Origin: UBA2287 sp964479665
GTDB lineage: Bacteria > Bacteroidota > Bacteroidia > Bacteroidales > Tenuifilaceae
Direction: 5' to 3'
DNA length: 64,000 nucleotides
Assembly: GCA_964479665.1 (NCBI GenBank)
Contig: CAYZNN010000010.1
Location: 27,813-91,812 of the forward strand
Positions 9,924 to 17,841 of the stretch are shown here, piece after piece (position 1 is the stretch's first letter; every line of letters begins with the position of its first letter). The notes beneath the pieces are model-generated. The model did not search any database. It saw nothing but the letters and a program-made list of their open reading frames with translations, and had not been told where the DNA came from. The position numbers and the translations under genes are program-made.

Positions 9924-10718
9924 CTAAATTCCAAGCGACATTACAATAAGCTCGGCAATGTCGTAATTTTTAATCTCTTCCTCTTTGTTTTTGTACTTAA
10001 TACCATCGGTCATCATAGTCATGCAAAACGGACAGGATGTTGCAATAATGCTGGGATTGGTTTTCAGAGCGTCCTCAGTGCGCTCGAGGAAAACCTCCTT
10101 GTCGCCCTTTTCCGCCTCTTTAAACATTTGTCCGCCTCCTGCGCCACAGCAAAGGGCAAAACTACGGCTGCGTTCCATTTCAACCAGATTGTTGGTAACC
10201 GAGTTGATAACCTTTCGGGGCTCATCGTACTTGCTATTTGCCCTACCAAGGTAGCATGGGTCGTGGTAGGTTATTCGCGAATCGGCAAAAACGCTCTTAT
10301 CAACCTTTAGTTTGCCGCTATTCATCATTTCGAGCATGAAATCGGTGTAATTTACTACTTCGAATTCGGCACCTAAATCGGGGTAGTCGTTTTTAAAAAT
10401 GTTGTAGCAATGAGGACAAACCGTAATTACCTTTTTTATTTCGTACGCTTTAAACAGCTCAATGTTTTGTAATGCTTGCATTTGGTAAAGCATTTCGTTG
10501 CCAGCCCTGCGAGCGGGATCGCCTGTACAGGTTTCTTCCTTGCCCAAAACAGCGTAGTTCACATTTAGGTGAGTAAGAATTTTTGCAAAGGCACGAACCA
10601 CCTTTTTGTACCTATCGTCGTATGCACCAGCGCAACCAACCCAAAAAAGGTATTCGGGTTTTTCGCCTTTCGCAATAAGGTCGGCCATTACGGGTACGTT
10701 TATTTTTATAGTTTCCAT
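9924..10718 (-). CDS. CCG-domain Fe-S protein (HdrB/HdrD-C-like subunit)
   Basis: A 264-residue cytoplasmic protein with two CCG (cysteine-rich, DUF224) domains like those of heterodisulfide reductase HdrB/HdrD. The first is degenerate (VGCAG, ETCTGDPARRAG, CPHCYN). The second is complete: DPCYLGR, CCGAGGG, SCPFCM. Such domains bind a non-cubane or cubane [4Fe-4S] centre. It begins 4 bases after the membrane haem/Fe-S gene. The two together match the parts of the single-chain ETF:menaquinone oxidoreductase (EMO) described in bacteria that oxidise fatty acids, here split over two genes. The role is inferred from domains and context. Confidence 0.85.
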   Translation of the reverse strand: METIKINVPVMADLIAKGEKPEYLFWVGCAGAYDDRYKKVVRAFAKILTHLNVNYAVLGKEETCTGDPARRAGNEMLYQMQALQNIELFKAYEIKKVITVCPHCYNIFKNDYPDLGAEFEVVNYTDFMLEMMNSGKLKVDKSVFADSRITYHDPCYLGRANSKYDEPRKVINSVTNNLVEMERSRSFALCCGAGGGQMFKEAEKGDKEVFLERTEDALKTNPSIIATSCPFCMTMMTDGIKYKNKEEEIKNYDIAELIVMSLGI

Positions 10719-10722
10719 ACAG

Positions 10723-12042
10723 TTATATTTTATTCATTTCCAAATCCTGAGCCCATACCAGTCGATCCTCGGGCGAGTACTGCCAGGGTGCACCGTTATT
10801 CTCAATGTTGTTGAAGGTTGCTTTAAGCTCGCCGGGAGCGGAGCCCTCTTCCATAACCAAGTACCTGCGCATGTCCACAATAAGCGTTGGGTGATTAATG
10901 TTTATTGGGCACTCCTGGGCGCAAGCGTTGCAAGTGGTGCAGGCCCATAGTTCCTCTTCGGAAATAAAATCGCGAATTAGCGAACGGCCATCGTCGAATG
11001 TTTTACCTTCTTTTATAAGTCCCTTCGATTTTTCTTTCATACGTGCACGAAGATCCATCACAATTTTTCGGGGCGATAGCTTTTTGCCGGTTATATTTGC
11101 TGGGCAAACCGAAGTGCATCGGCCACACTCGGTGCAGGCCAACGAATCGAGGTAGTTTTTCCAGCTGGCATCCTCGGCATCTTTCACTCCAAAGCGCTCT
11201 ATAGGTGCATCGGCCGGAGCGGCTGCAAAAGCCGTATTGGGATCCATCATTAGTTTCACCTCGCGGGTTACATTGTCCATGTTGGGTAGTTTTCCGAGCG
11301 GCTCCAGGCGCGAAAGGAAAACGTTGGGAACCGACATGAAAACGTGGAAATGCTTGGAGTAGGGTAGCAGGTTGGCAAAAAAGAAGATTAGCAGATTGTG
11401 CGCCCACCAATTTATTTCGTGGTGAATGTGTAATGTGTCGACAGAGAAACCCGAGAAATACTGAGCAAAAAACTGACTAACAGGGTAAACACCAAATATT
11501 TCGTGACCATTTAGAGCATTATAGGCAACATAACTTGTGTTTATACCAAGCAGCGTAAGCATAAGAAGAAGAATGATTGAAAGAGCAATTTTTGCATCGA
11601 TATGCGAAATGTGCTTCATTTCAATTCCTTCGAAACGCTTAACGTGAATAAACAGTCGACGACCCAAAAATACAACTATGGCAATTGCTACTACTAGCGC
11701 AAAAATATCGCCCGATGCCATGATGAAATCGTAAAAGCTACCAAAAACCCTAAGCGAACGCTTAACTCCCCATAAACCATCGATAACCATTTCGATGCTG
11801 CCAATTAGAATAACGCAAAAACCCCAGAAAACTAGGGCGTGCATACCTCCTGTAAAAGGCTTACGAAACATTTTGGTTTGACCAATAGCCACGTTAAGCA
11901 TAAGCATGAAACGCTTGCCAAGGTCCTTTACAGGAAAAGCGGGCCTGATTAATTTAAAAAGTTTAAAGTAACGGATGGCTGTAAAAGCAAACACCCCAAG
12001 GGTAATTGAAAGTGCCGCAGCGAATACTAGTTGATTTATCAT
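10723..12042 (-). CDS. Membrane haem b / 2x[4Fe-4S] protein, probable ETF:menaquinone oxidoreductase subunit
   Basis: A 439-residue protein. The N-terminal part (to about residue 240) has five or so membrane helices with histidines typical of NarI-like haem b domains (GGMHALVFWGF, HEINWWAHN, YSKHFHVF). The C-terminal part is a soluble di-cluster ferredoxin domain with CTECGRCTSVCP and CTTCNACAQECP. This is the N-terminal half of HdrDE/EMO-like proteins; the CCG half is the next gene. It probably takes electrons from reduced ETF through the Fe-S centres to haem b and menaquinone. The four-helix-bundle cassette separates it from etfA. Confidence 0.85.
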   Translation of the reverse strand: MINQLVFAAALSITLGVFAFTAIRYFKLFKLIRPAFPVKDLGKRFMLMLNVAIGQTKMFRKPFTGGMHALVFWGFCVILIGSIEMVIDGLWGVKRSLRVFGSFYDFIMASGDIFALVVAIAIVVFLGRRLFIHVKRFEGIEMKHISHIDAKIALSIILLLMLTLLGINTSYVAYNALNGHEIFGVYPVSQFFAQYFSGFSVDTLHIHHEINWWAHNLLIFFFANLLPYSKHFHVFMSVPNVFLSRLEPLGKLPNMDNVTREVKLMMDPNTAFAAAPADAPIERFGVKDAEDASWKNYLDSLACTECGRCTSVCPANITGKKLSPRKIVMDLRARMKEKSKGLIKEGKTFDDGRSLIRDFISEEELWACTTCNACAQECPININHPTLIVDMRRYLVMEEGSAPGELKATFNNIENNGAPWQYSPEDRLVWAQDLEMNKI

Positions 12043-12069
12043 AGTTAAATTTAAATCATTTATAAAAAA

Positions 12070-12555
12070 AAATGTAAAATGTAAATTGATGAATGTAAAA
12101 TATAATAAAAGCCCAGGTATTCAAATTTTAACCCTTTTGATTAATGGTTGATTTAGCCGTTTTTAAGCTTTTTGTAAAAATTGCAATTAACTCATTGCAT
12201 TCGATTAAATCGGAATTAATTTGTTCGGGATGTTTAACTAAAGGCTTATTAATTATTATTTTAAGGCATATACCTGTTTCTCTGAGTTCTTTAAGTACTA
12301 TGCCAATTTTGTGAATAAAATCCTTATGCGACTCAGCAGCTTGCGCTTCGCCATAATTAAAAGCAGGAGAAGTACCACATCTCACAAGTTGTCCCGAGAT
12401 GTGGCTTCCTGCTTTAGTGTTTGGAAGTAATTCAGATACTTCAAGCATTCTTACAGCAAAGTTTATTAATCTTTGCTCCAAATCGAATTTTCTTGAACTA
12501 TCCATTACTCTATATCGATTTACATTCAAAATTTAGCGTTTTACATTTTACATTT
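12070..12555. repeat. Inverted-repeat cassette around the four-helix-bundle gene
   Basis: AAATGTAAAATGTAAA at 12070-12085 is repeated perfectly in inverted orientation at 12540-12555. Just inside, GAATGTAAA at 12091-12099 is mirrored by its complement at 12519-12527. The arms would fold the RNA of this segment into a long stalk. The cassette lies inside the etf operon between etfA and the haem/Fe-S gene, and its only gene is the four-helix-bundle protein. The structure recalls intervening sequences of 23S rRNA genes. Confidence 0.7.
12128..12505 (-). CDS. Four-helix-bundle protein (23S rRNA intervening-sequence / S23 family)
   Basis: A 125-residue all-helical protein of the family found in 23S rRNA intervening sequences and related to the Avd accessory protein of diversity-generating retroelements. 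The visible pattern is a leading helix (RKFDLEQRLINFAVRMLEV), the turn SHISGQLVRCGTSPAFNYGEAQAAES, which is the family hallmark, and a long last helix containing LKELRETGICLKII. An ATG at 12529 is possible, but its first codons overlap the inner inverted repeat, so the ATG at 12505 is preferred. Its position inside the etf operon is foreign to the pathway. No reverse transcriptase is nearby. Molecular function is unknown. Confidence 0.85.
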   Translation of the reverse strand: MDSSRKFDLEQRLINFAVRMLEVSELLPNTKAGSHISGQLVRCGTSPAFNYGEAQAAESHKDFIHKIGIVLKELRETGICLKIIINKPLVKHPEQINSDLIECNELIAIFTKSLKTAKSTINQKG

Positions 12556-12576
12556 AATGCATTACGCTTATAATAA

Positions 12577-13548
12577 CTACTTGTTTTTCAGTTCTTTAAC
12601 CGCCTCAACAAGTTTTGGAAGAACTTTTGCTGCGTCGCCAACAATACCATACTGGGCAGCTTCGAAAATAGGAGCATCCTTATCGGTATTAATGGCAACA
12701 ATGTACTTCGACGAGCTAACACCTGCAAGGTGTTGAGTTGCACCCGAAATTCCAACGGCAATATAGAGGTTAGGAGCAATAATTTTTCCGGTTTGGCCTG
12801 TGTGCTCCTCGTGGGGACGCCATCCTTCGTCGGATACTGGACGCGAACAAGCGGTTGCAGCACCCAGCAGATTGGCTAGTTCAGAGAGTGGAGCCCAGTT
12901 ATCGGCCGATTTCATTCCCCTTCCTCCCGAAACAACAATTTCGGCATCGGTAATAAGAATTTTACCCGATTGTTTCTGTACGTCCTTTAGCTGAGTTTTT
13001 ACCATCGATGCATCGATGCTCGAAGCAAATGCTTCAACAGTTGCTTCGTTAGCTGTTTCGATTAAATCGAATGAGTTCTGCGCTAGGGTAATTATTTTAA
13101 TATCCGATTTAAGGGCAACGTGTGCGTAGGCATTTCCGGAATAGGCGCGTTTTACCACTACAAATGGGTTTACGCCTAGCGGAAGTTTATTCACGCCGGA
13201 GCCAATTGCTGCTTTTAGCCGAACCGAAAGGCGAGGAGCAATTGATTTGCCCATGTTGTTGTTGGCAATAACAATAACCTTAGCGCCCTCTTTTTGAGCC
13301 GCCTCGGCAATTACTTTAGTGTAAGTTTGGCTATCGAGAACGTTTAGAGCATCGTTTTTAACGCTTAACACCTTTTTAACTCCGTATTTTCCTAACGACT
13401 TAAGTTCGTTTTCGTCAACATTTCCTATTGAAATGGCTGAGGCAGTAGTACCAAGCATTTCGGCAACTTTTGCAGCGTACGAAGCAAGCTCGAACGAAGA
13501 CTTCTTAAATTTTCCGTCCCAATTCTCGGTGAATACAAGTACTGACAT
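12577..13548 (-). CDS. etfA: Electron transfer flavoprotein alpha subunit
   Basis: A 323-residue subunit of ETF, the FAD heterodimer that accepts electrons from acyl-CoA dehydrogenases. The C-terminal FAD domain shows VSGGRGMKS, SRPVSDEGWRPHEEHTGQTGK and GISGATQHLAG, the conserved FAD contacts. The N-terminal domain is the usual alpha/beta fold shared with EtfB. It lies 34 bases downstream of etfB. With the haem/Fe-S and CCG proteins further downstream it forms a route to the quinone pool. I see no evidence for the second, bifurcating FAD, but sequence reading alone cannot exclude it. Confidence 0.95.
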   Translation of the reverse strand: MSVLVFTENWDGKFKKSSFELASYAAKVAEMLGTTASAISIGNVDENELKSLGKYGVKKVLSVKNDALNVLDSQTYTKVIAEAAQKEGAKVIVIANNNMGKSIAPRLSVRLKAAIGSGVNKLPLGVNPFVVVKRAYSGNAYAHVALKSDIKIITLAQNSFDLIETANEATVEAFASSIDASMVKTQLKDVQKQSGKILITDAEIVVSGGRGMKSADNWAPLSELANLLGAATACSRPVSDEGWRPHEEHTGQTGKIIAPNLYIAVGISGATQHLAGVSSSKYIVAINTDKDAPIFEAAQYGIVGDAAKVLPKLVEAVKELKNK

Positions 13549-13582
13549 ATGTTGTTGTATTTTAATCGATTAATAATAGAAA

Positions 13583-14332
13583 TTAGATAACCTTTGCTTC
13601 GTTCATCAGTAGCTCGATGAGTTGCTTTGGGTTTTCGGCATCAACCATTTTGCATTTTGCACGGGGTTGAGGCATTTCGTAGCTTACTACTTCGGTAAGC
13701 GATTCGATAGCAACAGGCTCTGAAACTTTAATGGCTTTTGTACGAGCCTGCATAATGCCGCGCATAGCAGCAATACGGGGTTCTTTGGCAATTCCTTTCT
13801 GAACCACTGCAACAAATGGAGTAGGAATCGAAACAACCTCTTTACCACCATCAATTTCGCGATTAATAATGGCTGCGCCATTCTCGATATTAAGCCCCGA
13901 AACGGCAGAAACCGAAGGGTAGTCGAGTAGCTCGGCAATCATACTGCCAACGGTTGAACCGTTAAAATCGCTCGATTCGATACCGCAAAGCACTATATCG
14001 AATTTTTCGGCTTTTACAATTTCAGCAATTTGACCAGCAACGTTGAATGCATCGGTTGGTTCGGCATTAACACGGTAGGCATCGTCGGCACCAATGGCAA
14101 GGGCTTTGCGAATTGTAGGCTCCGAGCCAGCGTTTCCGACGTGGATAACAGAAACCAGCTTAACGCCAGTTGCGGCATTGTCCTTTAGTTCAAGCGCACG
14201 GGTAAGGGCGAGTTCGTCCCAGGGGTTAATTACCCATTGAACACCATTTGCATCGAATTTGGTGTTGTTGTCGGTGAATTTCACCTTTGTAGTTGTGTCG
14301 GGTACGTTACTGATACAAACTAAAATTTTCAT
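13583..14332 (-). CDS. etfB: Electron transfer flavoprotein beta subunit
   Basis: A 249-residue EtfB, first gene of the minus-strand redox operon. It begins MKILVCISNVPDTTTKVKF and carries the beta-subunit nucleotide-binding features GADDAYRV and DIVLCGIESSDFNGSTVGSMIAELL. EtfB binds AMP, or a second FAD in bifurcating forms, and provides the recognition loop for acyl-CoA dehydrogenases. It is transcribed away from the DUF2520 gene; a TATATTTG-type -7 box lies about 90 bases upstream. Confidence 0.95.
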   Translation of the reverse strand: MKILVCISNVPDTTTKVKFTDNNTKFDANGVQWVINPWDELALTRALELKDNAATGVKLVSVIHVGNAGSEPTIRKALAIGADDAYRVNAEPTDAFNVAGQIAEIVKAEKFDIVLCGIESSDFNGSTVGSMIAELLDYPSVSAVSGLNIENGAAIINREIDGGKEVVSIPTPFVAVVQKGIAKEPRIAAMRGIMQARTKAIKVSEPVAIESLTEVVSYEMPQPRAKCKMVDAENPKQLIELLMNEAKVI

Positions 14333-14422
14333 TCGTTAACGGTTTAGTTATATTAAGTTACTATTCTGAAAAGCTATATATACCTAAAAACTATAATTCA
14401 AAACTAATCGTTTTGGAGGGTA

Positions 14423-14451
14423 CAAATATAGTAAAAATGGCATAAAACAAA
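14423..14451 (-). promoter_or_regulatory. Candidate promoter of the etf operon
   Basis: On the minus strand TATATTTG (14430-14423) matches the Bacteroidota -7 box exactly. TTTG at 14451-14448 could be the -33 box, with a shortish 17-base spacer. Confidence 0.5.
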
Positions 14452-14496
14452 AGCTTAGCTTTGTAATACATCTATTATTAATCCGAGCAAAATATT

Positions 14497-14663
14497 TAGC
14501 ATTTTATGAGTGTCCGTAAAGGTAACTAGAAAAGTCTGGATGTTGCATAAGTACAGTTGTATCGATGATTTATTGTTTCACATTCAAATAGCTCGATAAG
14601 GCTTGTTAATATTGAGCTTTCTATTATCTTTTAGTCATCTTTCCGGACATTCATATAGCATTT
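14497..14663. mobile_element. MITE-like element with 8-bp target duplication
   Basis: A 151-bp segment (14505-14655) begins TATGAGTGTCCGTAAAGGTA and ends with its imperfect inverted complement; 22 of 27 terminal bases match. It is flanked on both sides by the direct repeat TAGCATTT (14497-14504 and 14656-14663; the similarity extends to TAGCATTTTAT). Terminal inverted repeats plus a direct repeat, with no room for a transposase, define a non-autonomous insertion. An 8-bp duplication occurs in several IS families; I cannot assign one. Confidence 0.65.
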
Positions 14664-14794
14664 TATTCGGATTTATAAACTCGCATAGTAGGTTACAAGA
14701 GTTGTAACCCAATAAACTATTACGAACCATGAATGTAATAGATCTTATAGTTTCAATGGTTTTTTCGCTATATTAGCTGGCTAAAATCCGAGTT

Positions 14795-15598
14795 ATGGCA
14801 TCAGAAATTGAATCCAATACTTTGAAGATTGTATTAGTGGGTTCGGGGAATTTAGCCTACAGTTTGGCTATTGCCATTAGTAAAAGTCAAAATCAACTTA
14901 TACAAATTGTTTCTACCAATTTCAAAAGGGGTTTAGAACTATCGAACCTTACCAAAACCGAGTTCATACCAAATATTTCAAATGTAAATACCAATGCAGA
15001 TTTGTATATTTTGGCGGTTCCCGACATAGAAATTTCGAACGTTGCCCAAAACCTTATTAACGTTAGGGGTATTGTTGTTCATACCAGTGGAAGCACCCCC
15101 GTTGAGGTTTTAGAAAAGATTTGCACTAGCGATTGCGGTGTTTTTTATCCCTTCCAAACATTTACTTACTCAAGAGCTTTGAATTATTCAGATATTCCTG
15201 TTTGTATAGAGGCAAAAAGTAATAGCACTTTTGAGTTGCTAAGAAGTTTTGCTTTTGCACTTGGAGCAAAACCCATTCGTATGGACTCGGAAACTAGAAA
15301 ATGGCTCCATTTGTCGGGTGTTTTTGCTTGCAACTTTGTTAATCATATGCTCTCTGTTTCGTACATTTTAGCCCAGGAAAACGATATTGACGTCGCTTTA
15401 CTTAAACCGCTCATTTTCGAAACAGTCAATAAGGCACTCGAAGACAATCCGTTCGAAAGCCAAACAGGTCCTGCCCTTCGAGGCGATACAGGTACTTTAA
15501 AGCGACATTATGCAATGCTTGGTCAATTAGATGAAGAATTAAGAGATTTATATATTTCGTTAAGTACCAGCATTGAACGATTGCATAAAGAAATGTAA
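14795..15598 (+). CDS. Rossmann-fold DUF2520 protein (ProC-like dehydrogenase family)
   Basis: A 267-residue cytosolic protein. The N-terminal Rossmann fold has a dinucleotide-binding loop VGSGNLAYSLA near residues 14-24. The C-terminal DUF2520 helical domain contains WLHLSGVFACNFVNHMLSVS and ends with a segment TGPALRGDTGTLKRHYAML typical of the family. The fold resembles pyrroline-5-carboxylate reductase and 6-phosphogluconate dehydrogenase-like enzymes, but no substrate is established. It leads a tight group: KdsC-like phosphatase after 1 base, then UbiA and Maf within a few bases. The same cluster is common in Bacteroidota. Confidence 0.85.
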   Translation: MASEIESNTLKIVLVGSGNLAYSLAIAISKSQNQLIQIVSTNFKRGLELSNLTKTEFIPNISNVNTNADLYILAVPDIEISNVAQNLINVRGIVVHTSGSTPVEVLEKICTSDCGVFYPFQTFTYSRALNYSDIPVCIEAKSNSTFELLRSFAFALGAKPIRMDSETRKWLHLSGVFACNFVNHMLSVSYILAQENDIDVALLKPLIFETVNKALEDNPFESQTGPALRGDTGTLKRHYAMLGQLDEELRDLYISLSTSIERLHKEM

Positions 15599-15599
15599 T

Positions 15600-16121
15600 A
15601 TGAAGAATTTTAAAGAACAACTCAGTAGTGTTAAAGCATTCGCTTTTGATGTGGATGGCGTATTTACCGACGGTACAATAATAATTCATCCCTCAGGTGA
15701 ACTTCTCCGAACATCCAATACCCGCGACGGCTTTGCGGTGCATAGGGCTGTTAAACTAGGCTTTCCGGTTGCCATTATAACTGGCGGCAAAAGTCAATCG
15801 GTTGAGCAGCGCTTTGCCGAGTTGGGTGTTACAGATATATACATAGGCGCAACCGATAAGGTTGATGCTTTAAACGACTTTAGGTTCAAATACGGATTGG
15901 AACTATCGGAAATTTTATACATGGGCGATGATCTTCCCGACTATAATGCAATGCAGCTGGTTGGTTTCCCAACATGTCCTGCCGATGCTGCTCCCGAAAT
16001 AGTAGCTATTTCGGTTTACATTTCAACCTTTGCCGGTGGAAAGGGCTGCGTTCGCGATGTAATTGAGCAGGTATTGCGATTAAAAGGGCAATGGTTTATC
16101 GATAACAACTTCAAGCAGTAA
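15600..16121 (+). CDS. KdsC-like HAD phosphatase (3-deoxy-D-manno-octulosonate 8-phosphate phosphatase family)
   Basis: A 173-residue HAD-superfamily phosphatase without a cap domain. Motif I is FDVDGVFTDG (the two catalytic Asp), motif II IITGG, motif III lysine lies in the NDFRFKYGL region, and motif IV is GDDLPD. These match KdsC, which makes KDO for lipopolysaccharide, and its relatives. The start at 15600 lies one base after the stop of the DUF2520 gene; an upstream ATG at 15573 would overlap it. The exact sugar phosphate is inferred from the family. Confidence 0.85.
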   Translation: MKNFKEQLSSVKAFAFDVDGVFTDGTIIIHPSGELLRTSNTRDGFAVHRAVKLGFPVAIITGGKSQSVEQRFAELGVTDIYIGATDKVDALNDFRFKYGLELSEILYMGDDLPDYNAMQLVGFPTCPADAAPEIVAISVYISTFAGGKGCVRDVIEQVLRLKGQWFIDNNFKQ

Positions 16122-16125
16122 AAAA

Positions 16126-17094
16126 ATGATTAAAGTATTTCTTCGAGTGTTCAGGTATCAGAATTTACTGATAGTTGCTCTTACCATGTACCTTATGCGA
16201 TTTGGTATAATTCAACCTTTACTAGCCCAGGAGGGCTTTACTTTGCAAATGAGCGAATGGTTTTTTCTGCTTCTGGTTCTTTCCACCGTTTTTATTACCG
16301 CTGCCGGATACGTTATAAATGATTATTTCGATACTAAAACCGATTTAGTAAACAGACCCCAGAGAGTTCTAATTGGCCGCCAGTTGTCGCGGAGAACTGC
16401 CATATTTACTCACTTGGTACTAAATTCTTTAGGCTTTGTTTTTGGCTTGGCGGTTTCTTTTTATATCAATCGTCCTTTTCTTTCTATAGGCTTTATTGTT
16501 ATCCCAGGAATCCTTTGGTTCTATTCAACTACATACAAACGCCAGTTTTTAGTTGGGAACATCATTGTGGCTTTATTAACAGCTTTAGTACCTTTAATGA
16601 CAATTCTTTTCGAATTGCCCCTATTGTATGAAGAATACTGGCAGACTGTTCTACTTCAGCCAGATACCTTTAATATTATTATTTACTGGATTGGTGGCTT
16701 TGCAATTTTTGCTTTTTTATTAAACCTCTTCCGTGAGATTGTTAAGGATATTGAAGATTATGAGGGCGATTTGGAATTTGGAAGAAATACATTACCCGTT
16801 GTACTTGGAACTAAAAACTCCCGAATTGTTGCCTCTTCCATATTGATGGTTGTTTTACTCCTTATTAGTTACGTTTTTGGTGCCCATATGAATTATTTTC
16901 CCGGTACTATCAGTTTTAATTTCATTTCACTCCTTTATCTCCTTACTGCTATAGCCATTCCAGTTTTTATTCTGCTGGTAAAACTTTTTATGGCACAAAC
17001 AAAAGAAAATTTCAAATCCATTAGTTCATTTACTAAAATAGTAATGTTACTTGGGATTCTTTTTGCAATTATTTTTAAGTTTTTTATGATTTAA
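16126..17094 (+). CDS. UbiA-family prenyltransferase
   Basis: A 322-residue membrane protein with about eight or nine helices. The two Asp-rich catalytic motifs are present: NDYFDTKTDLVNRP near residues 64-77 (NDxxDxxxD) and KDIEDYEGDLEFG near 205-217. These bind the prenyl diphosphate through Mg. Bacteroidota members at this locus are usually annotated geranylgeranylglycerol-phosphate geranylgeranyltransferase-like. The real acceptor could be a lipid, quinone or haem precursor. It starts 4 bases after the phosphatase gene and Maf follows after 3 bases, so it belongs to the same transcript. Confidence 0.85.
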   Translation: MIKVFLRVFRYQNLLIVALTMYLMRFGIIQPLLAQEGFTLQMSEWFFLLLVLSTVFITAAGYVINDYFDTKTDLVNRPQRVLIGRQLSRRTAIFTHLVLNSLGFVFGLAVSFYINRPFLSIGFIVIPGILWFYSTTYKRQFLVGNIIVALLTALVPLMTILFELPLLYEEYWQTVLLQPDTFNIIIYWIGGFAIFAFLLNLFREIVKDIEDYEGDLEFGRNTLPVVLGTKNSRIVASSILMVVLLLISYVFGAHMNYFPGTISFNFISLLYLLTAIAIPVFILLVKLFMAQTKENFKSISSFTKIVMLLGILFAIIFKFFMI

Positions 17095-17097
17095 GCA

Positions 17098-17703
17098 ATG
17101 CTTTTACACGATAAAATAAAGATTTATAAGGTCGTACTTGCATCGCGCTCCCCTCGTCGGCATGCTCTTATGCGTGAATTGGGTATCGATTTTGAAGTGA
17201 AAATTTATGGTGTTGAAGATGAAACCTATCCTTCAGCTCTACCCATTAGTGATGTCCCCGAATTCTTAGCAAAAAAGAAAGCTATTCCGTTCATAAATGA
17301 ACTCAAAACAAATGACATTTTAATTACTTCCGACACAATTGTGGTTTGCTGCAATGAAGTAATTGGTAAACCTGTCGATAGGGATAACGCACTCGATATT
17401 CTCAAAACCCTTTCGGGTAAAAAGCATACCGTTATTACAGGGGTTTGCTTTACATCAAAAGCATTGGTACACAGCTTTTCAGTTCACACCGATGTGTATT
17501 TTAGAAACTTAACTTATGATGAACTTAACTATTATGTTGATCGGTTTAAACCATTCGATAAGGCTGGTGCCTATGGAATTCAGGAGTGGATTGGCTATGT
17601 GGGAGTTGAGAGAATTGAAGGATCCTACTACAATGTTATGGGTTTGCCAGTTCAACGGCTTTACGTTGAACTAAATAATTTTTTGGATGAAATAAAGGGG
17701 TGA
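17098..17703 (+). CDS. maf: Maf family nucleoside triphosphate pyrophosphatase
   Basis: A 201-residue Maf/YhdE-type house-cleaning enzyme that hydrolyses dTTP/UTP or modified nucleotides to monophosphates. The N-terminal signature is LASRSPRRHALMRELG. SDTIVV contains the catalytic Asp, and KAGAYGIQ plus GSYYNVMGLPVQ complete the active site; the AYGIQ form suggests the dTTP/UTP group. It is the last gene of the DUF2520-KdsC-UbiA-Maf unit. Confidence 0.93.
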   Translation: MLLHDKIKIYKVVLASRSPRRHALMRELGIDFEVKIYGVEDETYPSALPISDVPEFLAKKKAIPFINELKTNDILITSDTIVVCCNEVIGKPVDRDNALDILKTLSGKKHTVITGVCFTSKALVHSFSVHTDVYFRNLTYDELNYYVDRFKPFDKAGAYGIQEWIGYVGVERIEGSYYNVMGLPVQRLYVELNNFLDEIKG

Positions 17704-17800
17704 GAAATGAACTTTGCAGCATTTTTTCTTTGTGGCCTTTGTGTTAAGTTTTGTGCTCCTGCCTGACGGCAGGCAGGCTTTGTGGTTTTAAAGTGGATTC
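17704..17800. repeat. Degenerate interspersed repeat with GC palindrome
   Basis: Between maf and the S46 peptidase, CTTTGTGG-type words recur (at 17728, 17738 and 17778). A palindrome, CCTGCCTGACGGCAGGCAGG, spans about 17759-17778 and is markedly more GC-rich than its surroundings. Such strings look like dispersed non-coding repeats. It may also act as a weak hairpin after maf. Confidence 0.45.
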
Positions 17801-17841
17801 TATTAAACAACATAATAAAAACATATTATCACACCAATAAC

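Larger units (their letters stand above)
14333..14794. other. 462-base divergent intergenic region
   Basis: This gap separates etfB (minus) from the DUF2520 gene (plus). No credible coding sequence is seen. It holds the candidate etf promoter (14423-14451) and a 151-bp MITE-like element with direct repeats (14497-14663). The remaining AT-rich sequence shows no RNA gene or riboswitch that I can recognise. Confidence 0.7.

Noticed and set aside
12070..12555. Diversity-generating retroelement, because the protein is Avd-related
   Set aside because: There is no reverse transcriptase, template repeat or variable-repeat target gene in the window.
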